Shown: in pieces, positions 1-7,404 of the stretch
Position numbering within the stretch: the first letter of the stretch is position 1
Layout of the letters: the number at the start of each line of letters is the position of its first letter
Source: Nocardioides alkalitolerans
GTDB lineage: Bacteria > Actinomycetota > Actinomycetes > Propionibacteriales > Nocardioidaceae
NCBI GenBank assembly: GCA_038184435.1
Contig: CP116227.1
Location: 3,873,501 to 3,937,500, forward strand
DNA: 64,000 nucleotides
Reading direction: 5' to 3'
Notes under the pieces: generated by a model
What the model saw: the letters and a program-made list of their open reading frames with translations, nothing else
Databases searched by the model: none
What the model was told of the DNA's origin: nothing
Position numbers and translations under genes: made by a program

Positions 1-74
1 TCATCGCGATCGTGATCGGGACGGTCGTCCTCGTTCTCTCGCTGGTGGGCATGTGGGTGCTGCTGAACATGTAG
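1..74 (+). CDS. C-terminal end of a membrane protein (partial)
   Basis: The frame beginning at base 3 encodes about 23 residues, almost all hydrophobic (Ile, Val, Leu, Gly), and stops with TAG at 72-74. This looks like the last transmembrane helix of a protein that starts before the window. It converges with the reverse transcriptase gene. Its family cannot be told from this fragment. Confidence 0.55.
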   Translation, partial: IAIVIGTVVLVLSLVGMWVLLNM

Positions 75-136
75 GTCTCCACCGGCTCGGGCCCCGCCGG
101 GTGACGCCACCGGTCGCCACCGGTCGCCACCCCGTC

Positions 137-1447
137 TCACCGCTCCCAGTTCACCGCGTACCACGCGTCGAGCAACCGCTGGCCGCGCGCCGGGTCGTGC
201 TGCGCGACCCACGCCACGCGTCCGCGGAGGTGGTCGGCGAAGGCCGGCACCGCGGCCCGGTTCTGGCTGCTCGGCCCGTGCACCCGGCAGTTGTGGAGGA
301 TCGCGCGCAGGCGGTCGACCTCGTCCCGGGCGACGCGCGGCCGGTCGTTGACGACGAGCCCGGCGAGGTGCTGCCGCTCGCCGCGGCGCATGACGGCCGT
401 CTTGAGGGGGTTGAGCCGGAAGCCCTCGTCCCGCACGACCTCGGTGACGGCGGTGACGAGCCGCGCCGTACCGGCTCCCCAGCCGCGGTCGCTCGAGAGG
501 GCGAGGTCGTCGGCGTACCGGGTGTAGCGCCCGCCCCACGCCTCGGCGAGGGCGGCGAGGCGGAGGTCGAGGCGGTACGCCGCGAGGTTCGCCAGCGCCG
601 GCGACGTGGGCGCGCCCTGGGGCAGGTGCGGGGCCGCGAGCCGGCGGCCGAGCCGCCAGTGCGCGTCGTGGAGGCTCGTGTCGGCGGGGCGGGGGAGCGC
701 CCGCCAGGCCGAGCGCGGCAGCACCGTCGTCGTGAGCCCGGCGAGCAGGTGGGCGACGGGCTCGGGGTAGCCGGCGGTGCGCCAGACGCCGTAGACGCGG
801 CCCACGGTCACGCTCGCGAAGAACGCCTCGAGGTCGAGGTGGAGCACGGTGGCGCGGCCGGCGTGGGGTGCGGCGTACCGGGCCACGGAGCCACCGGGGC
901 GGAACCCGCGCGCCGCGTTGTGCGGCGGGATGCGGTCGAGGACCTCGTCCAGCAGGAGCCGCTGGATGCGCTTCAACCGCGGCTTGGGCGCCTCGAGCAC
1001 GCGGATCGCGCCGCTGGCCGCGACACGGTGACCGACGCGGTAGTGCTGCAGCGGCGCCACCGCGACCTCCCGCGCCCACCGCTTGGGGTCGGCGAACCAG
1101 TCGAGCTCGTCCGGCGCCACCTCGAGCAGGGTGGCGAGGTCGTCGACCCCGTCGAGCACCGGCAGCGCCCAGCGGTTGCCGGCCATCGCGGTGGGCGCCG
1201 GGGCCCGGCGGAGCACCCGGGTGCGCCGCGCCTTGGCCGCCGCCGGAAGGCTCGCGACGACGGCGGCCAGCTCGCGGGGCCGGTCGCGGGGGGCGGCGGG
1301 GTACGCCGCGATCACCTGCTGTGCGAGCTGCCGCAGCCACTGCGGCCGTCGGCCGATGACGCGCGCCCCGCTGGTGAGGAGCCCGTCCTCGGTCCACTCC
1401 CCGCCGAGGAACCCGGCCCCGAGCGCGGCCGCGACGTCGGGCCTCAC
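137..1447 (-). CDS. Retron-type reverse transcriptase
   Basis: RNA-directed DNA polymerase of 436 residues, predicted to copy the msd part of the RNA just upstream into msDNA. RT motifs seen, in order: DLEAFF (about 205-210, first catalytic Asp), QGAPTSP (277-283), YADD (311-314, catalytic pair) and LAGLVVN (361-367). The last is where retron RTs carry VTG, followed by a typical retron stretch with RLRAILHN. AAPH at about 192-195 sits where retron RTs have NAxxH. About 130 residues precede the RT fold, which recalls the long RTs of myxobacterial retrons. The GTG at 1447 was chosen because the only earlier in-frame start (1660) lies inside a hairpin of the upstream RNA and would translate 15-base repeats. 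No clear Shine-Dalgarno is seen. No toxin or effector gene is adjacent. Confidence 0.9.
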   Translation of the reverse strand: MRPDVAAALGAGFLGGEWTEDGLLTSGARVIGRRPQWLRQLAQQVIAAYPAAPRDRPRELAAVVASLPAAAKARRTRVLRRAPAPTAMAGNRWALPVLDGVDDLATLLEVAPDELDWFADPKRWAREVAVAPLQHYRVGHRVAASGAIRVLEAPKPRLKRIQRLLLDEVLDRIPPHNAARGFRPGGSVARYAAPHAGRATVLHLDLEAFFASVTVGRVYGVWRTAGYPEPVAHLLAGLTTTVLPRSAWRALPRPADTSLHDAHWRLGRRLAAPHLPQGAPTSPALANLAAYRLDLRLAALAEAWGGRYTRYADDLALSSDRGWGAGTARLVTAVTEVVRDEGFRLNPLKTAVMRRGERQHLAGLVVNDRPRVARDEVDRLRAILHNCRVHGPSSQNRAAVPAFADHLRGRVAWVAQHDPARGQRLLDAWYAVNWER

Positions 1448-1460
1448 CGGCGCGCGGGAC

Positions 1461-1520
1461 CGTGCGGGACGGGGGTGTGCGGGACGGGACTGTGCGGGAC
1501 GGGACTGTGCGGGACGGGAG
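1461..1520. repeat. Four 15-base tandem repeats between retron RNA and RT
   Basis: Units at 1461, 1476, 1491 and 1506 share TGTGCGGGACGGGAC with one or two changes at the ends. The array ends exactly where the 3' arm (a2) of the retron RNA begins, and a2 itself starts like another unit (CGTGCGG at 1521). The length is a multiple of three, so a read-through frame would stay open. Confidence 0.9.
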
Positions 1521-1694
1521 CGTGCGGCAGCGGCTCTCGACCTGTCCCGTCGTGCGCGCGGCGACCTGCAGCGGAGCGCAGCAAGCCGCGCGCGGTGGAG
1601 TGCCCGGACGTGCCGGTGGTCCCCGGGGTAGCCCCGGGGAGGTCGACCGGTGACGCGCACCGGTTGACCGTCTCGAGAGAGCGCTGCCGCACGC
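1520..1694 (-). ncRNA. Predicted retron msr-msd RNA
   Basis: Read on the minus strand, the 5' arm a1 (1694-1677, GCGTGCGGCAGCGCTCTC) is complementary to the 3' arm a2 (1538-1520) over 18 pairs with one bulged base: the a1/a2 closing stem that defines retron RNAs. Inside are a 12-pair hairpin with a 5-base loop (1641-1669, one G-U type change), an 8-pair hairpin with a 3-base loop (1621-1639), and near the 3' side a 9-pair stem (1554-1562 with 1585-1593) closing a 22-base loop, the expected msd position. Total length is about 175 bases and the RT starts about 72 bases downstream. The branching G cannot be fixed by eye; the Gs just after a1 (about 1670-1675) are candidates. Confidence 0.8.
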
Positions 1695-1761
1695 GGCGAC
1701 CCTAGCGTCCGCCGCGCCCGGGGCCGATCAGCAGGCGCGGCCGATCAGTAGGGTCGACCTC

Positions 1762-3135
1762 ATGAGCGACCTCACTCTCGACCAGCTGCGCCAGCGGGTC
1801 GCGGACGTCCTGCCGGGTGTCCGCGCCGACCTCGAGGACCTCGTGCGGATCCCGTCGGTGAGTGCGGACCCGGCGCGCGCCGAGGACGTACGACGCAGCG
1901 CGGCCGCCGTCGCCGCCCTGCTGGAGGCGGAGGGCCTGGAGACCCGGGTCGTGTCCGCCGACGGCGGTGCCCCCGCGGTCATCGCCTCCCACCCGGCGCC
2001 CGCGGGCGCACCGACGGTGCTGCTCTACGCCCACCACGACGTGCAGCCGGAGGGCGACCACGCCGACTGGGCGACGCCGCCGTGGGAGCCCACGGAGGCC
2101 GACTCGCCCGCCGGTCCGCGCCTCTTCGGCCGTGGCGCCGCCGACGACAAGGCGGGCATCGCCGCCCACCTCGGCGCGATCCGCGCGCTCGGCGACGATC
2201 TCGGCGTCGGGGTCACGGTGTTCGTCGAGGGCGAGGAGGAGGTCGGGTCCGACACGCTCCCGGCGCTGCTCGCGGCCCACCACGACGACCTCGCCGCGGA
2301 CGTCATCGTCATCGCCGACTCCACCAACTGGGACATCGGCGTCCCGGCCCTCACCACCAGCCTCCGTGGGCTGGTGCGCGTCGACGTCGAGGTGCGCACG
2401 CTGACCCACGCCGTGCACTCGGGCATGTGGGGCGGCCTCGTCCCCGACGCCCTCATCACGCTGTCCCGGCTCATCGCCACGCTCCACGACGACGCGGGCG
2501 ACGTCGCGGTCGCGGGGCTGCACGCGGGTCCGGCGGCCGACGTCGACTACCCCGAGGACCGGTTGCGCGCCGAGTCGGGCGTCGCGCCCGGCGTCGAGCT
2601 GATCGGCACCGGCACGGCCGTCGAGCGCCTCTGGACGAAGCCGTCGCTCAGCATCACCGGCCTCGACGCCCCGAAGGTCGACGGCGCCTCCAACACGCTC
2701 GTCCCCGCCGCCCGGGCCAAGATCTCGATGCGCATCGCCCCCGGGGACACCGCCGAGAGCGCCCTCGCGGCCCTCCGCACCCACCTCGAGGCGCACGTCC
2801 CGTGGGGTGCCCGGCTCACCGTCACGCTCGTCGACACGGGCGAGGCGACGCAGATCGACGCGACCGGCCCGGTCTACGACGTCGCCCGCGCCGCCTTCGC
2901 CGACGCGTGGGACGGCACCGCCCCGGTCGACATGGGCGTCGGCGGCTCGATCCCGTTCATCGCCGAGTTCCTCGAGGCGTTCCCGCAGGCGGCCGTCCTC
3001 GTCACCGGTGTCGAGGACCCCGACACCCGCGCCCACGGCGCCAACGAGGGGCTCCACCTCGCCGAGTTCGAGCGCGTGCTGCTGGCGGAGACGCTCCTGC
3101 TCGCCCGCCTGGCTCGCTCGACCGTCCGGGCCTGA
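1762..3135 (+). CDS. M20-family metallopeptidase (dipeptidase)
   Basis: A 457-residue zinc-dependent peptidase that removes residues from dipeptides or N-acyl amino acids in the cytoplasm. The family signatures are visible: LYAHHDVQP near residue 95 (zinc His and Asp), GRGAADDK near 128 (bridging Asp) and EGEEEVGS near 157 (catalytic Glu and zinc Glu), then a dimerisation domain containing HSGMWGG. Length is normal for the carnosinase-like branch. It starts with ATG and ends two bases before the PucR-type regulator, so the two are probably cotranscribed. The exact substrate is unknown. Confidence 0.9.
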   Translation: MSDLTLDQLRQRVADVLPGVRADLEDLVRIPSVSADPARAEDVRRSAAAVAALLEAEGLETRVVSADGGAPAVIASHPAPAGAPTVLLYAHHDVQPEGDHADWATPPWEPTEADSPAGPRLFGRGAADDKAGIAAHLGAIRALGDDLGVGVTVFVEGEEEVGSDTLPALLAAHHDDLAADVIVIADSTNWDIGVPALTTSLRGLVRVDVEVRTLTHAVHSGMWGGLVPDALITLSRLIATLHDDAGDVAVAGLHAGPAADVDYPEDRLRAESGVAPGVELIGTGTAVERLWTKPSLSITGLDAPKVDGASNTLVPAARAKISMRIAPGDTAESALAALRTHLEAHVPWGARLTVTLVDTGEATQIDATGPVYDVARAAFADAWDGTAPVDMGVGGSIPFIAEFLEAFPQAAVLVTGVEDPDTRAHGANEGLHLAEFERVLLAETLLLARLARSTVRA

Positions 3136-3137
3136 CC

Positions 3138-4334
3138 GTGCGCCCGGTCGCGGCGGACCTCCTCGCACGGCACCGGGCCGCGCGGGTGGGTCCGCTCGCG
3201 GACCGGCTGGTGGCCACCATCCAGGCGGAGAACGCCGGCTACGTCGAGCTGCCCGTCGTCCCCGTCGAGGACCTGCGGGCCTCGTGCGTCGACAACGTCG
3301 CCCGGGTGCTGCAGCTGCTCGCCGTCGAGCTCGGCCTCGCGCCGGACGGCCGCGGACCCTCGGTCGACCGGTACGACGCGGCCCGCGCCACCGGCCGCCG
3401 CCGGGCCGAGCAGGGGCTGCCCCTCGACGACGTGCTGCGCTCGTTCCGCATGGGCGGTCGGCTCATCTGGGACGACCTGCTCGACCAGGCCGACGGCATC
3501 CTCGAGGCCCGGGAGACGCGGGAGCTGGGCACGGCCCTGTGGGCGGTGGTGGACAGCACCTCGGCGGCGGTGGCCGCGGCGTACCACCAGGCCGAGGCCT
3601 CGTCGATCCGGGTGCACGAGCAGCGCCGTACCGCCCTCTGGGAGGACCTCCTCGCCGGCCGCGGCGCCGACGCGGCCTTCGCGGCGGAGGCCGCCCGCGT
3701 GCTCGACCTCGCGCCCGGGCCGTGCGTGGTGGTGGTCGCGCCCGCTGGCGCCCCGGCGGAGGCGGGCCGTCGCGCCGAGACGCACCTGCGGGTGGCGGGC
3801 CACCACTCGAGCTGGGTACGGCGCGCGATCGGCCTCGTCGGCGTGGTCGAGGCGCCCGCGGGATCGATCGACGCGCTCTGTCCCGCGCTGGAGACGGCGG
3901 ACGTCGGCCCGACGGGGGTCTCCGGCGTGGCCCCGGGCCTGGGCCACGTGGAGGAGGCGTTCACCCAGGCGGTGGCGGCCCAGCGCATCGCCACGGCCCG
4001 GGACCTCGCCGTGGTCGCGTTCGACGACGCGCTGCCCGACGCGCTCGTGCTGGCGGCGCCCGCGATCGCCGGGCGCCTCGCCCGGCACTGGCTGGCCCCG
4101 CTGCTCGCGCTGCCCGCCGACGAGTCGCGCGCGTTGCTGGACACACTGGAGGCGTGGGTGGGGGCCGGGGGGTCGCCGACCGCCACCGCGCGGGCGCTGC
4201 CCTGCCACCGCAACACGGTGCTCAACCGGCTCCGCCGCGTGCATCGCCTCACCGCCGGTCGGTTGGGCGAGGGGGCGCCGCCGGCCGAGCTGGGGCTCGC
4301 CCTCGCGGCGTACCAGCTGGGCCTCGTGGACTGA
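3138..4334 (+). CDS. PucR/CdaR-type transcriptional regulator
   Basis: A 398-residue regulator. The C-terminal part is the PucR helix-turn-helix: a TLEAWV segment, then TARAL..HRNTVLNRLRRVHRLT. The N-terminal 250 residues resemble the sensory region of such proteins (RxxxGLPLDDVLRSFRMGG). The GTG start lies two bases after the M20 stop. Because the molybdenum-hydroxylase genes follow at once, the natural guess is that it controls them, possibly through the dyad at 4346-4360. The inducer is unknown. Confidence 0.85.
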   Translation: MRPVAADLLARHRAARVGPLADRLVATIQAENAGYVELPVVPVEDLRASCVDNVARVLQLLAVELGLAPDGRGPSVDRYDAARATGRRRAEQGLPLDDVLRSFRMGGRLIWDDLLDQADGILEARETRELGTALWAVVDSTSAAVAAAYHQAEASSIRVHEQRRTALWEDLLAGRGADAAFAAEAARVLDLAPGPCVVVVAPAGAPAEAGRRAETHLRVAGHHSSWVRRAIGLVGVVEAPAGSIDALCPALETADVGPTGVSGVAPGLGHVEEAFTQAVAAQRIATARDLAVVAFDDALPDALVLAAPAIAGRLARHWLAPLLALPADESRALLDTLEAWVGAGGSPTATARALPCHRNTVLNRLRRVHRLTAGRLGEGAPPAELGLALAAYQLGLVD

Positions 4335-4345
4335 CCAAGCCCAGT

Positions 4346-4360
4346 TGTGCGGATCGCACA
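4346..4360. promoter_or_regulatory. Dyad TGTGCG-N3-CGCACA before the oxidoreductase operon
   Basis: A perfect 6+6 inverted repeat with a 3-base spacer lies 12 bases after the regulator stop and about 130 bases before the oxidoreductase start. It is the only clear dyad in that gap. It may be the operator of the adjacent PucR-type regulator or of a CRP/FNR-type protein; neither is shown. Confidence 0.4.
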
Positions 4361-4491
4361 GTGACGCGCGCCACATCGTGGGCGCCTGCGGGTTGGGTCC
4401 GCCGGCCGGTGATGTGACCGTGGTCGCAGGGAGGGAGTGACGACCCGGCGGTGCCCCCAGGGTGCCTCCGGCCGACGCTCTCGGAGGAAAC

Positions 4492-6864
4492 GTGACGATC
4501 ACAGGTCCGGCCGGCTCGACCGGTCTCGGGCAGGACCAGGCGGCGACGGAAGGGGACACGGAGGGGAGCGGGACGGTCAGCCGTCGCGGCTTCCTCGGCT
4601 TCGTGCTCGGCGGCGCGACGCTCGTGGCGGCAGCGCCGTTCCTCGAGCAGCCGCCCGCGGCGGCCGACGGCATCCCCACGGTGCCGCAGCCCGCGGAGAT
4701 CTACGACCTCAACGACTTCCTCACCCACATCACGCTGCCGACGAGCCAGCTCATCACGATCACCATCGACGACGACGGCGGTGCGTCCTTCGCGCTGCCC
4801 CGCGCGGAGGTGGGCCAGGGGATCACGACCTCGACGGCGATGATCATCGCCGAGGAGCTCGACCTGCCCCTGGACAAGGTGCGGGTCTCGCTCGCCCCCG
4901 CGCGGCCCGAGCTCCTCTTCAACCAGCTCACGGGCGGCTCCAACACGACGATCTCGACCTACACGCCGGTGCGGGTCGCCGCCGCGGTCGCCCGCGGCGC
5001 GCTGCTCGCGGCCGCCGCCCGCCTGCTCGGCGACAACGTCGACCAGCTCGTCACCAAGGCCGGCGGCATCGTGGAGGCCCCGGACGGCCGTCGGGTGACC
5101 TACGCCGAGCTCACCGTGGACGCCGCGGTCGCCCAGGACCGCGCCGTCGAGGTGCAGCTGCCCGACCGACCGGCGGGGCGGATCATCGGCACACCGCAGA
5201 ACCGGGTGGACGCCCGGGACGCGGTCACGGGGCGCAAGCAGTACGCGACCGACCTGCAGGTCGAGAACGCCTGGCCCACGATGGTGTGCCGGGCGCCCAC
5301 CCTCAACGGGACGCTGCGGTCGGTCGACAACCTCGACGCCGTGCGCGACCTGCCCGGCGTCACCCACGTCGCGGAGCTGGACTTCGGGGTGGCCATCCGG
5401 GCGCGGACGTTCGGCCAGTGCATCGACGCGGTGCGCGCCGTCGAGGCGCAGTGGGACGACGGCCCGGTCGCCGGGGAGTCCGACGAGAGCGTGCTGCGGG
5501 GCCTCCAGGCGTCCCAGCTGCCGCTGCCGAAGCTGCCGAGCCTCCCCCTGCTGGCCCGCACGATCAACCACGACGTGACGTTCTACTTCCGCAGCAACTC
5601 GCCGATGGACACCAACTCGGCGATCGCGGACGTGCGCTCCGACCGCGCCGAGATCTGGTCGGCGCTCAAGTCGCCGGTCGTCGCCCAGGCGGCGATCGCC
5701 GAGGCGGTGGGGCTGCCGGTCGACAAGGTGACGGTCAACGTGGTGCAGGGCGGCGGGTCGTTCGGCCGCCGGCTCTTCTTCGACGGCGCCCTCGAGGCCG
5801 CGCGGATCAGCAAGGCGATGGGCGTCCCGGTGAAGCTGATGTGGCACCGGGCCGACGACGCCCGGGCCGGGCGGGTGCACCCGATGTGCACGTCCCGGAT
5901 CCGCACCGTGCTCGTGGGCGACGAGGTCGTCGCCTTCCAGCAGTCGCTGACCAGCATCGAGACCGACTTCCGGCACGGCCTGGGTGACGCCCTCACGGCG
6001 TTCGCCGCGGACCTGCCCACGGGTCTCGGCAACCTGGGCTTCAGCGAGACGGTCTTCCTGCTGACGCAGGAGGTGCCCTACAACTTCGGCGCGGTCGTGC
6101 AGACGTTGACCGAGGTCGACCAGCGCTTCAACACGGGCTCGATGCGCAACATCTACTCGCCCGACGTGCGCGCCGCCTCGGAGCTGGTCGTCGACCGGAT
6201 CGCCGACACCCTCGGCAAGGACCCCTACGAGTTCCGGCGGTCCCACGCCCGCAACCCCCGCGTCGCGGCCGTGCTCGACAAGGTCGCCGAGGAGGGCGGC
6301 TGGGGACGCGAGATGGAGCCGGGCACCGCCCAGGGAATCGCGATCCACAAGGAGTACAAGGGGGCCACCGCCTGCCTCGTCGAGATCGACTGCCGACCGG
6401 AGACCGTCGGGCGCCAGGTGCGCGACGCGGTCACCGGACCCCGGGTCACCAAGGTCGTGTTCGCCGTCGACGCCGGTCTCGTCATCAACCCGCGAGGCCT
6501 GGAGGCCCAGATGCAGGGCGGCATCAACGACGGCATCGCACTGGCCCTCACCTCCAGCCTGCACCTGCGCGACGGGCACTTCCTCGAGGCCAGCTGGGAC
6601 AACTACTTCTACACGCGGCAGTGGAACACGCCGCCCGAGGTCGAGGTGCACGTCATGCCGTCGGACAGCCCGCAACCGGGCGGGGCCGGCGAGGCCGGGG
6701 TCGCGGCCACCTTCGCCGCCGTGGCCTGCGCCTACGCCCGGGCGACGGGCACGACGCCGACCCACTTCCCGATCAACCACCGCGAGCCGCTGGCGTTCGA
6801 GCCGAAGACGTTCGTGCCACCGATCCCGCCGTCGCCGACCAACGGCCTGCGGCTCACGTACTGA
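4492..6864 (+). CDS. Molybdopterin-binding large subunit, isoquinoline 1-oxidoreductase (IorB)-like
   Basis: Large subunit of the xanthine-oxidase superfamily, about 790 residues, carrying molybdopterin-cytosine-dinucleotide and hydroxylating an N-heterocycle or aldehyde. A twin-arginine signal (SRRGFLGF near residue 30, then a hydrophobic stretch and AAAD) predicts Tat export of the folded enzyme. Cofactor motifs include GGGSFGRR near 420, and near 732 GEAGV supplies the conserved catalytic Glu. The GTG at 4492 was chosen because GGAGGA lies a few bases upstream; an earlier GTG at 4462 has none. The 2Fe-2S subunit follows. No FAD subunit or cytochrome gene is nearby, as in Ior-type enzymes that pass electrons to a membrane cytochrome. 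The substrate is not predictable. Confidence 0.88.
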   Translation: MTITGPAGSTGLGQDQAATEGDTEGSGTVSRRGFLGFVLGGATLVAAAPFLEQPPAAADGIPTVPQPAEIYDLNDFLTHITLPTSQLITITIDDDGGASFALPRAEVGQGITTSTAMIIAEELDLPLDKVRVSLAPARPELLFNQLTGGSNTTISTYTPVRVAAAVARGALLAAAARLLGDNVDQLVTKAGGIVEAPDGRRVTYAELTVDAAVAQDRAVEVQLPDRPAGRIIGTPQNRVDARDAVTGRKQYATDLQVENAWPTMVCRAPTLNGTLRSVDNLDAVRDLPGVTHVAELDFGVAIRARTFGQCIDAVRAVEAQWDDGPVAGESDESVLRGLQASQLPLPKLPSLPLLARTINHDVTFYFRSNSPMDTNSAIADVRSDRAEIWSALKSPVVAQAAIAEAVGLPVDKVTVNVVQGGGSFGRRLFFDGALEAARISKAMGVPVKLMWHRADDARAGRVHPMCTSRIRTVLVGDEVVAFQQSLTSIETDFRHGLGDALTAFAADLPTGLGNLGFSETVFLLTQEVPYNFGAVVQTLTEVDQRFNTGSMRNIYSPDVRAASELVVDRIADTLGKDPYEFRRSHARNPRVAAVLDKVAEEGGWGREMEPGTAQGIAIHKEYKGATACLVEIDCRPETVGRQVRDAVTGPRVTKVVFAVDAGLVINPRGLEAQMQGGINDGIALALTSSLHLRDGHFLEASWDNYFYTRQWNTPPEVEVHVMPSDSPQPGGAGEAGVAATFAAVACAYARATGTTPTHFPINHREPLAFEPKTFVPPIPPSPTNGLRLTY

Positions 6865-6896
6865 CCCCCCGACCGTTCCGCGACGAGGAGCCCCCC

Positions 6897-7373
6897 GTGC
6901 CCACCCAGACCTTCCGCCTCAACGGCGAGACCGTGACCGTCGACGTCGAGGACGACGTGCGCGTGCTGTGGGTGCTGCGCGACCTGCTCGGGGTCACCGG
7001 CCCCAAGTACGGCTGCGGCATCAACGTCTGCAAGGCGTGCACCTCGCACGTCAACGGCCGTGCCTTCAACCCCTGTGCCGTGCGCGTCGGCGACCTCGGC
7101 GCCGACGACGAGGTCACGACCATCGAGGGACTGCCCGCCACCGTGGGCAAGGAGCTGCACCCCATGCAGGAGGCGTGGCTGGAGCACGACGTCGCCCAGT
7201 GCGGCTACTGCCAGCCGGGGCAGGTGATGGCCGCGGTCGCGCTCGTCAACAAGGCCCGGCGCGAGGGCCGCACCATCACGGACGCGGACCTCGACGGCAT
7301 CCGCAACATCTGCCGGTGCGGCACCTACACACGGATCCGCGAGGCCATCGTGGACGGGGAGAGCCGCATGTGA
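6897..7373 (+). CDS. 2Fe-2S small subunit, isoquinoline 1-oxidoreductase (IorA)-like
   Basis: A 158-residue electron-transfer subunit with two 2Fe-2S clusters. The plant-ferredoxin-type cluster is the CGINVCKAC...NPC pattern (about residues 39-60). The second is CGYCQPGQ near 101 with NICRCGTY near 140. It has no signal peptide, so it would be carried out with the Tat-tagged large subunit. The GTG start is 32 bases after the large-subunit stop. Only a 30-base gap separates its end from the convergent sensor kinase. Confidence 0.92.
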   Translation: MPTQTFRLNGETVTVDVEDDVRVLWVLRDLLGVTGPKYGCGINVCKACTSHVNGRAFNPCAVRVGDLGADDEVTTIEGLPATVGKELHPMQEAWLEHDVAQCGYCQPGQVMAAVALVNKARREGRTITDADLDGIRNICRCGTYTRIREAIVDGESRM

Positions 7374-7404
7374 CGCCGTACCGCGCTGGTGTCAGGCGCT
7401 GGTG

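Larger units (their letters stand above)
1448..1761. other. Intergenic region holding the retron RNA
   Basis: This 314-base stretch between the RT start and the divergent M20 peptidase start has no convincing protein gene. Long frames crossing it are GC artefacts. It holds four 15-base repeats (1461-1520), the retron-like RNA (1520-1694) and a short spacer (1695-1761) that must contain promoters for both directions. No clear -35/-10 pair could be picked. Confidence 0.7.

Noticed and set aside
1461..1520. Possible CRISPR array
   Set aside because: Units are contiguous 15-base repeats without spacers and no cas gene is present.
53..1705. Long open frame of about 550 codons on the plus strand opposite the reverse transcriptase
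   Set aside because: Its protein is Arg/Pro/Gly/Val-rich without any domain and is the mirror of the RT frame; in this base composition anti-sense frames stay open.
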